Assembly (NCBI GenBank): GCA_038025085.1
Contig: CM076149.1
Span: 28,520,001-28,584,000 of the forward strand
Direction: 5' to 3'
Length of the DNA: 64,000 nucleotides
Source: Tetragonia tetragonoides
Taxonomy: Eukaryota; Streptophyta; Magnoliopsida; Caryophyllales; Aizoaceae
Shown: positions 56,467-64,000 of the stretch, one piece after another
How the letters are laid out: each line of letters begins with the position of its first letter
Numbering within the stretch: position 1 is the stretch's first letter
The notes under the pieces: model-generated
What the model saw: only the letters and a program-made list of their open reading frames with translations
The model's database searches: none
What the model was told of the DNA's origin: nothing
Made by a program: the position numbers and the translations under genes

Positions 56467-58189
56467 TATTCCTGAATGTAAATCACGTTTTACTTAACGT
56501 AATTTTTTTTTTTTTTTACCAATAGTACCTCTGGCTAATTTCTCACCACTTTCTATGTCCTTCAATTTCTCACCATTTTTTCTCTCTCTGGGCAATTCTA
56601 GGCCTAGCTCCTCCATATTTCGGGAGGTTGTTATCCGCCAAAGTCCTTAAAGCATCAAGATCCTTGGATTTAAATAATGCTTACTACAGTAGTTATCCAA
56701 CAGAAACAAATTATCACTGTCTTCCTTGTCTTCTCTAAAAGTTGTAGCCAACACGGATACTTCTTATGCTCGCAGCAATGGCTCGGTTCAACTTTCTCTC
56801 TCTCCAAACGCCACCCACCGATCCGGAATCTAGTCTCCACGCACCGGCCCAGCAACCGCCGCACACCGGACTCCACCCTCTCGCCACCACGCCAGACTTC
56901 AGCCGCCACTACGCCAGACTTCAGCCGCCACCCACTATCAACCATTGTCCACCACCCACAAACCCTAAATTGAACAATAACGAAACTTTCTAACTCTAAT
57001 TTAATTAATTATTTATTTAATAAAGTAATGAACTCTTGTAACTAAGTTGTTATCGGATTATCATCAACAATTTTCAATAAAAACATTATGTCAATTATCA
57101 ACGGTATCCATTCATGGTGAGAGATACTCAAATTTAAGAATCAAAATATTAGGAAGGAGAAACTTATGTTTCCCAGTCAAAGGATACTTTAGAAAAAATT
57201 CTGAAAAAATATTTACGTTTACTAATTTAGAATTTACATTAAAGAGTTTCGAAATTTATAGCTCATTTTTTTTTTTTTTTTGTGAAAAGGCAAGAAAGCC
57301 GATCATGAATGGTCAAGAGTCTCAAGACTCAATACAGATAGCAGACAACAAAATTTAAACATAAAATAAACTACTAAAATCAAACTAAAACCAATTAAAA
57401 ATATGACAACGGATGTTTCGTCAACCGCTATTTCTTCAATCCTGTTTAAGAACCAGTTACGGTGACAACCAGATGCATATACCCCGATCTTCTACCGCCA
57501 GGACCACCACCAGCTTGACCTTCGGCAGTAGACGCCGAATCCATAGTGGCTACTAGGTTATGAAAAAAGAACAATTAACATCCATAGAACAAAGGCTAGT
57601 GAGAGAGGTGGCTGAGCCGGTCGATACAAACCACGAGTACAAAGACTCGAAGAAAAAGTAACCAACCAACCAACCAATAAAAGCAATCTGCCAACCCAAA
57701 ACATGCTTGTTACTTAAAACCAAAATCTACTTGTTTGAATTGCTACCAACAGATGAAAGATCATTCATCCACCAATGAATCAAGAGGGAGCAAAGACAAT
57801 TACAACAAGAAAAGAGTAGCGATCAAGGATGACTAATCACCAGCTTCTCTTGCTTAACAACAACGACCGTTCACAAAGAGATCCACCCCCACCAAAACAT
57901 ACTTTCCAAATGAATTGTCGGACCACCAATTCTGAACTCGGATACACAAAGTCCGAAATGAGTCGCGGTACGCCCACAGCTAACTGAAACGAGGGTTTCA
58001 GTATCTTATTTTCAATCAAAAGTTTGTTTTGCAACCAAAAGCGTTAGCTTATAAGATACAATTTTCATAGCAAATCAACAATAAGCTAAGTAGTAAGTGA
58101 ACAAGAGAAAACTGAGTAAAACTGGTAGCTAACAAAAAACCAAAGGCTTTAGCTTGTTGCCCCTTCTTCAAGGTCTGCAACAATTAACT
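56467..58189. other. Intergenic with possible retroposon tail, no gene
   Basis: A T-run at about 57268-57283 followed by GTGAAAAGGCAAGAAAGCCG looks like the 3' end of a minus-strand LINE whose body may extend toward 58000, but no RT or RNase H motifs remain. The region 56770-56950 is GC-richer with a 22-bp tandem duplication of ACGCCAGACTTCAGCCGCCA. No coding region is supported. Confidence 0.4.
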
Positions 58190-58206
58190 TTTTTTTTTGA
58201 AGGGAA
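58190..58206 (-). mobile_element. Tail-only retroposon insertion (17 bp)
   Basis: Nine T residues plus GAAGGGAA, between perfect 15-bp direct repeats CTGCAACAATTAACT at 58175-58189 and 58207-58221. It is best read as a minus-strand LINE-type insertion consisting of the poly(A) tail and eight more bases. Confidence 0.6.
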
Positions 58207-58256
58207 CTGCAACAATTAACTCTTAATAGTAAATTTATCAATGATAATAATTTTTC

Positions 58257-58461
58257 TGTTGTAATTCCCACATGGGTGAATTTGTGAATGGCTCAAAATG
58301 GGGCAATAATAGAGTTTTACTATACAAGCATAGTAAATCACATTTCTACTTGCCTATAAATAGATCAGCGTTGTAACGAGAAAATGCAACTCAGTGAAAG
58401 CAATAAAAAGCTACGAATACTTTCACTATTTTGAGCTTCCTTTCTGAGCTATCTTTTAACA
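58257..58461 (+). mobile_element. Ty1/copia 5' LTR (about 205 bp)
   Basis: Starts TGTTGTAATTCCC, has a TATA box CTATAAATAG at about 58360 and ends TTTTAACA. It is immediately followed by CGTTATCAGCACGACC, the primer-binding region typical of plant Copia elements of this gag type. A GTTTAT-like T-rich flank precedes it. The 3' LTR is not in the window. Confidence 0.65.
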
Positions 58462-59272
58462 CGTTATCAGCACGACCTAGCTCCAAACTTCAAAAGGTAA
58501 AATACAAACTCATTCCAAAATATTCTAAATTTTGAAGTATTATGCTCTGTAGTTGCCGAATATAATTCGGATCCTCTACATCAGAAACTCAAAACTAGAT
58601 TACTAAATATTCTAGCTATATAGTTTAAGTTAGTTTTGACACCACTATGAGTCACCAAAGTAATGGGATCAATACTGTAGTAACCGGTATTTACTACTCA
58701 CCCGTATACCTCATTATTGAGCGAAACCACGTACCTTTCGGTACCGTCCCTTACCCGAATATCATACCCCAACCACAACCAAATCTCATGTCGACTAGTA
58801 CGTCGACGTCTGCAAAAGCCTCCCGAGCCAATGAACCGCAACCACCACCTCCTAAACCTGTTTTTATAAACCTGAACGACAACCCAGTAGAGCCGAGGCT
58901 CGACCGTTGTCAAGATCCAGGTCCGTCCAACAAAAGAAAACGAGAAAAGGAAGAGGGCGAGATTGGCGCTGCCGAGATCACTTCACCGGTTGCCCCAAAG
59001 AACCCGAAAATGTGAGCCGTCATCATGTACGGTGCGGCTCCAAATCTGAGTCATTATCCAACCTACAAAATCCAAATTACCAACCACTAAGAAATATGAT
59101 AATATAGTCACAAATAAAATTGGAACCGAAAACAACAGTAGAAGAGCAAAGTACAAACGGTACTGATAAAATAGTGAGTGAAGGAAGAGTGTGTCAGTAA
59201 GATTGTTGAAAATAGTAAAAATGTGCACGTGAAATAAAAAGGTTGAGTGGATGGTTGAGTAAATGAAAACAA

Positions 59273-59455
59273 GTACAATGGTTCAATCATGATCTCAAGA
59301 GTTTGAACCTCCCTACTCCTTCTCTCATTTCTCTTCCTTTCTCTCTCCTTCCTCACCACTCTCTCTCCTTCCCTCCTCCCCACTTGCACACCTAATATCA
59401 CCTCATAATGAGATTAGGGTCCTTCCTAATCATGAGATTAGGTAAGAATTTGTGA
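59273..59455. repeat. Dispersed repeat, copy 2 (inverted partner at 31567-31750)
   Basis: Contains CACTTGCACACC, CCTCATAATGAGATTAGGG and TAATCATGAGATTAGGTAAG, the complement of the series in the HSP15.7 intron. Confidence 0.6.
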
Positions 59456-59817
59456 AACAAGTATGGCCCATAGCATTAATGAATGAAGAAAATGTATTTT
59501 GCAAGTTTGACCATAAGATAATGGACAAACCACTACGTATTTATTTTGGACTATTGACACATTGTATGAGATTATGCTTATGGAATGAAATTGGACTAAT
59601 ATATTTGTGTACCAATGATGTATTACGTCAAATATTCACTAGTATATTTGATAACTAATATTTGTTCTGCATGATCTTTTTAAGATCAAAGGTTTATCTG
59701 CTTTATTAGTTGGAATTAACATTTGTTTTGCAGGTTACAATAAGACAACAAAGAAAATGTTTATTGATTAGCTAATAAACAAGAAAATAAAAATGTTGTT
59801 TATTTTATATTTTGTAC

Positions 59818-59896
59818 CGACGGGTTTTCGAACCCCTGACTTTTGACTGAGCGTCAGGAGTCTCGGACCACTACGGCTTCATTCCCGTGGTGATAT
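59818..59896 (-). other. tRNA-like sequence, probably SINE or pseudogene
   Basis: The minus strand has GTAGTGGTCCGAGAC (A-box-like), CTGAC paired with GTCAG around a 12-nt loop, and GGGGTTCGAAAACCC (T-arm, B-box-like). The acceptor stem does not pair and the anticodon loop is too long, so it is not a functional tRNA gene. Confidence 0.4.
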
Positions 59897-59974
59897 TCAA
59901 CTGCATAATAATTAATTTATAACCAACGCACCCCAATAATTTATTAACTTTAACGATTTGTTTCTAACCAGAAA

Positions 59975-60358
59975 ATGGCAAGCATTGTTAAGAGGGAATT
60001 TGAAATCCTTGATGTGCCTGGGAAGAACTACTACAAATGGAAGGTTGATGCCCTTGCACACCTGAAGGCTAATGGACTTAAGAAAATCATTGAGGAAAAT
60101 AATAATGCCTCAGAGGAAGATCAGGCTAAAGCCAGTATTTTCTTAAGGCATCATCTCCATGAGGACCTGAAAAATGAATACCTCATGGTTGAAGATCCAA
60201 AAGAATTGTGGCAAAATCTCCATGAGAGATATGGGCACAGAAAACAAGTTTTGTTGCCACAAGCCTTGTTTTAATGGGCTAATCTGAGGTTTCAGGACTA
60301 CAAGTCTGTTAGTGAATATAATTCTGTTGTACTGCGTATAACTTCATCTATGAAGTTA
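59975..60358 (+). pseudogene. Ty1/copia gag fragment (UBN2 type), broken
   Basis: Starts MASIVKREFEILDVPGKNYY and contains LRHHLHEDLKNEYLMVEDPK and LWQNLHERYGHRKQVLLPQA, the standard N-terminal gag of plant Copia elements. A TAA at 60272-60274 replaces a codon where relatives read through. The same frame continues as WANLRFQDYKSVSEYNSVVL until a CACTA element interrupts it. Protease, integrase and RT are not in the window. Confidence 0.85.
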
Positions 60359-61953
60359 CACTACAACAAATGGTCACTTATGCCACGAATTATGCCATGG
60401 GAATTTAAAATTTATGGCAATTTTGCCTCTTGCCACGGAAAAGTTATATTGTAAATTAATATGTAAAATTCCCTATTAAATTTTGCCACGGTAAAATTTT
60501 ACCTGTGGCAAAAGTGACAGTTGCCACGCTTTTAGCTACGGAAATACCTAACTCGTGGCAAAAATGAATAATTCTACCGAAATAGCCACGGATAAATTTA
60601 ACCCGTGGCAGACTACCCCAAATAATCCCATAAACAAGATGCACCCACGACAAATCCTAAAAGAGGGAAAATAAAAAAAAAAAGAAAGGCACCAGACTTT
60701 TCACTTTTCACTTTCCACTAGTAACTATTTTATTTTATTTTTACTTGGCTTCCACTAGTAACTAATCAACACAGCCCATTAAGCGTGAAAACTAGTAACT
60801 TCTCCTTCTCTCCTATCCAAAAAAACACCCATCTCATTCTCTGAATCTCTTACGATGTTCCCATCCCACGACACCGCCTGAAACAGTGCTTGAAGAAGAA
60901 GAAGTCTAGAAGAGAGTCCTGTTCCGGTGAGGTGGGTTGTTGCGAAGTTCTGTTTGACGATAGAGGTATGTATTTTTTGTTTTTGTTCTTTTTACTTCTA
61001 ATTTTTCATTAGTTTTGTTGGAATTGTTATGTTGTGAATTTGTTGCGGCTAAAGATGTAGGGATGACTAAATTTTTGTTTATACATGGCTAGATTCCGAG
61101 TTTTGCACTAAAATTTTCGTTTTTTGAGGCTGAATTTTGAATTTAGGGCTGATGTATTTGTTAATGTGGGGCACAAATTTCTCTATTAGGGCTGAATGTT
61201 TCGTTTAATGGACTGATGTTCACTAATTTCATATTCAGTTATCAATCAACTAATTGAGTTTTAGGTTTTAGTTCTTTAATTTTGTTACATTTTCAGGTGT
61301 TAAGTGAACTGTTGTAATAGCAGGTATTGCGTTTTTGTTTGCTAGTCGTCTAATTCCGGAGTTCAACAATTACTCAGTGCAGTAGACAGCTATATTAGTG
61401 TGTGCAATCCTGTGCATGTTCTCTGTTGTACAGTAGAAAAACTTTCCTATCAAAAGATTTTGCATTGTGTTTAATTACAGAACAATTACTTTTTAGTTTA
61501 TTAATGACCTGTTACTGCTCATTCAATAGTTCCAAAGTTTAGTTCAATTCTTTCACAAACCATTGAGCATTGCAGCTGCAAAATATGAGCCATGAATGCT
61601 TCTGGCTAATTCCTCAGGTATCTTGGGCCTAAGTTAATCGCAGAGGTATGGTTATTTAAGATACCTTCAATATTATGTACATTGTTAGATTGCATTCAGT
61701 ACACTCTAGATTTTGTTGTTAGATAGCAGCTAACTAATCCAAGTTGTTTAGATTTCATTTTGTTTGAAACCTAAATCGCTTGGACTCAGCTGCAAGTGCT
61801 CAACCAGGATACATGTCCAACTGCTGGACTCGTCCATTTTTCAAAGAGTTTTATGGGGCATTTTGGCTTAAATAAAGTGCCAAAGTGTCCGATAGATCGG
61901 AGTATCAGGTATCCAGCACAGGTACTTAAGGTGATTCGAAGTATGAGTGACAT

Positions 61954-61972
61954 CACTTCAAAAAAAAAAAAC
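61954..61972 (+). mobile_element. Tail-only retroposon insertion (19 bp)
   Basis: CACTTC plus twelve A and a C, between perfect 13-bp direct repeats GTATGAGTGACAT at 61941-61953 and 61973-61985. It has the same structure as the insertions at 16621 and 58190 but in plus orientation. Confidence 0.6.
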
Positions 61973-62280
61973 GTATGAGTGACATAGCTTGTACTTAACT
62001 TGATGCATTTACCTGTTTTTTGTTTTTTTGAATGCAGTATGCAGCTCCAACATACAACACCAGTGTCGATAATCAGTTAAGTGCTCGGATCCAGTCATTC
62101 AAAGAAATAATACAAGGATCTTTGCAGCAAACTTAGTGAGCGAATATTTTACTTGGGAGTTTTTTGGATTTGAATATTTTCGCAAATTCTGGTTTCCTGG
62201 TATTCTGCAGTATAGAAGCATGTGTAAATTGTTGCGTTGGCTTGTGCTGCGTGATTCATGTATTGTATAGATGGGAAGTA

Positions 62281-62380
62281 GAAAGCCTGAAAGTATGTTC
62301 TGTAGGACAGCTGAAGGCTTCACATATAATGAAAGCCTGAAAGTATGTTCTGTATTGCAGCTGAAGGCTTCACATATAAA
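62281..62380. repeat. Tandem duplication of a 50-bp unit
   Basis: Two units (62281-62330 and 62331-62380), each starting GAAAGCCTGAAAGTATG and ending GGCTTCACATATAA, differing at a few positions. Each unit is partly palindromic (GAAAGCCTG against GCTGAAGGCTTCAC). Confidence 0.9.
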
Positions 62381-62840
62381 GGAATTGGCCAACTGAAGTG
62401 GTAGATCCGGTGTAGATGCATGTTTACTACAGTAAAAGTTCAAATAAGCCATTTCTGCCCTAAAAGACCTAATATCTGGATTTTGTCAGTTTACTGCAAA
62501 TATCTGTGCTATGAATCTTTTTCCCAACGTTGACCCAGATATGTAGAAGAGGTCACACGGTGTCAATTTCTTGTAAGAGCTTATGTTTAATTTTGAACTG
62601 AATTTTCTTTTGAACTGCTTTGGGTTTTTGACAGTTTTTATATATGGAAAAGTACATGGATTAGGAGATTGGGGTTGTATGAGTTTTCTTCCATGCGTGC
62701 AATGTCTTCTCTAGTTTCATGTTATTGAATTTATTTATATTTACTTTAACTAACCAAAATTGCCCCTCAATGTCTTTGATGCTGTATGTTGGTGTTGGGT
62801 GGTGAAAAGGGTGGTGCTAGCAACACTTTGTTCTTTTTCT

Positions 62841-63566
62841 CTGATTGTGTTTTTGTCTTGCTTTCTTGTGTTTCTACGCACTGCACCTGTTTTGTCTAGT
62901 GTCTGCTGCATTTGCTGCTTTGCATCTGCTGGTGCACCAGCTGGGGTTGCTGGTGTTGTGGCTACTGTGCGGCTGGTGCTAGTTGTTCTATGGTTGATGT
63001 ATATATGCTTAGGATCGAACCTGAAGTCATCTGGGTTATCTTTCACGTTTAAGTTACGTTCAAGTAGATGCTGCGCAGAAACCTTTAGTGGCTTTGGCTT
63101 CTGTTTCTTTCTCTATGAGTGTTTGTGCACATTGTACATAATATTTGGTAGAAGAATATTGGTCAAAAGATTTGTTTGGCTAGCATGCTAGATTTATACG
63201 GTTATACCTAGCTAACACTTTTTTTTTTTTCTTATCCTCTTTCTGTGTTTCTCTCTTGCTTCCTTGTGTTTCTATGCGATGCATCTGTTGTGTCTGCTGC
63301 ATGTGCTGCTTTGCATCTGTTGCTTCTGCTGGTGTACTAGCTGGGGTTGTTGGTGTTGTGAGCCTGTGACTACTGTGTGGCTGTTGCTAATTGCTGTATG
63401 GTTGATGTATATATGCTTAAGATCAAACATGAAGTCATTTGAAATTATCTGTCATGTTTAAGTTAGTTAAAGTAGCGGCTGCTCATAACAGCTTCAGTGT
63501 TTTTGGCTTTTGTTTCTTTCTCTAAAAGTTTTTGTGCAATATTCTTTGGCCAGCATGCTAGACTGA
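62841..63566. repeat. Tandem duplication of a ~350-bp unit inside the CACTA element
   Basis: About 62841-63193 and 63240-63566 share, in order, TGCATCTG, CTAGCTGGGGTTG-type words, GGTTGATGTATATATGCTTA, GAAGTCAT and CCAGCATGCTAG-type words. They are diverged by substitutions and short indels. Both sit in the proposed intron. Open frames (Cys/Leu-rich) across them are not conserved between the two units. Confidence 0.75.
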
Positions 63567-64000
63567 TAGCAACACTTACTGGTAGTTTATGACATATTGA
63601 TTTTGGGGGTGATATTCTTTAAATTAAAATATTTTAATCATCACAACTGTTTTCTTTTTTTTTTTTCTTTTTTTTTTTATCACCACACCAACATAATTCA
63701 AGTTTGGAGTTTTATCAGCCTAATTAATTGAGCTTTTACTTTCTTGTGTTTGTAGGTGCAGGATTGGTGGATTCTTACAAGGACTTCCTGAATAGCTTGT
63801 GAAAATGAAGCAGAACATATGTCATTGATGTTTTCTTTACTAGTTTTCAGATTTAATTAGCTACGAAAACAAATGTTGCTATAACATCGGTATCCAGATT
63901 TTTATTTTTTGGTAGCCCTTTTTTTTGGGTATATAATGTATATGTTGAACATGAGATGATGTACTGTGAAACTTATTTTTGTATTATAAATATCATTGTT

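Larger units (their letters stand above)
58462..59974 (+). other. Copia leader with insertions, no intact gene
   Basis: The distance between LTR and gag (1.5 kb) is much longer than usual. It includes an open frame at 58647-59015 (122 aa; Pro/Ser-rich, ending NKRKREKEEGEIG) with no recognised domain, the dispersed repeat at 59273-59455, and a tRNA-like stretch at about 59818-59896. Inserted sequence probably accounts for most of it. Confidence 0.4.
60359..64000. mobile_element. CACTA (En/Spm-like) element, left part
   Basis: Begins CACTACAACAAATGG, the CACTA terminal signature, directly after TTA (60356-60358) inside the Copia gag. The first 250 bp carry many subterminal TGCCACG / CGTGGCA words in both orientations, typical binding-site arrays. 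No transposase coding sequence is visible. Instead there is a possible non-coding transcription unit, with a GAG|GTATGT donor at 60965/60966 and a TTTGTAG acceptor ending at 63755. The right terminus is beyond the window, so size and autonomy are unknown. Confidence 0.8.

Noticed and set aside
58647..59015. 122-aa Pro/Ser-rich frame with a basic NKRKREKEEG end as a host gene
   Set aside because: It sits between a Copia primer-binding site and gag, has no recognised domain or splice support, and is best left as unassigned.
59818..59896. Functional tRNA gene
   Set aside because: B-box-like and anticodon-stem-like parts exist but the acceptor stem does not pair and the loop is 12 nt.
62760..63461. 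Cys-rich membrane-protein-like frames in the CACTA interior
   Set aside because: The two tandem units do not conserve the frame, so coding selection is unlikely.

Overview
This window looks like a stretch of nuclear DNA from a dicot plant. It is AT-rich, its genes carry introns, and three ordinary plant genes are separated by a dense, nested population of plant transposable elements. The proteins (an RKL1/RLK902-type receptor kinase, a peroxisomal small heat shock protein and a purple acid phosphatase of the PAP29 type) are all angiosperm families. A Caryophyllales or Amaranthaceae (spinach-like) source is only a guess, from the style of the CTGAA-pentamer MITEs.

Host genes, all on the minus strand: an LRR receptor-like pseudokinase (11196-13979, two exons, 641 aa); HSP15.7 (31033-33411, two exons, 142 aa, C-terminal SKL, heat-shock elements upstream); and PAP29 (38326-48234, three exons, 391 aa, first intron 8.5 kb). 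No operon-like relationship exists between them. The rest is transposon or transposon-derived.

Layout. 1-4.4 kb: a non-coding LTR-element remnant with a tRNA-Asp primer-binding site, abutting the 3' end of a chromodomain Ty3/gypsy polyprotein. 4.4-11 kb: intergenic with three MITEs. 11-14 kb: the receptor kinase. 14-23 kb: MITEs, a truncated LINE on the plus strand, and a second LINE on the minus strand inserted at the first one's target-site duplication. 24-29 kb: a complete 5.15-kb Mutator-like element with 9-bp target duplications, carrying a FAR1/MURA-type transposase and, converging on it, a plant mobile domain (PMD) gene. 31-33 kb: HSP15.7, whose intron holds a SINE and a MITE. 36-37 kb: two clean MITEs. 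38-48 kb: PAP29, whose first intron contains a segmental duplication, a SINE, a LINE fragment, a MITE and a perfect 36-bp inverted repeat. 48.7-49.1 kb: a complete TRIM. 49.9-50.9 kb: inverted Helitron-like copies. 55 kb: a solo LTR. 58-64 kb: a Copia element whose gag is broken by a stop codon and then by a CACTA element that runs out of the window.

The most interesting unit is the Mutator-like element. Both of its genes start inside the long terminal inverted repeats and share the same 5' layout: a short first exon, then an intron with a 185-bp array of six palindromes and an ATT microsatellite. The arrangement resembles maize MuDR (mudrA/mudrB), with a PMD gene in the position of mudrB. 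Second is the PAP29 intron duplication, in which each copy preserves the empty site of the transposon found in the other copy. All calls come from reading the sequence; no alignment or database search was run.
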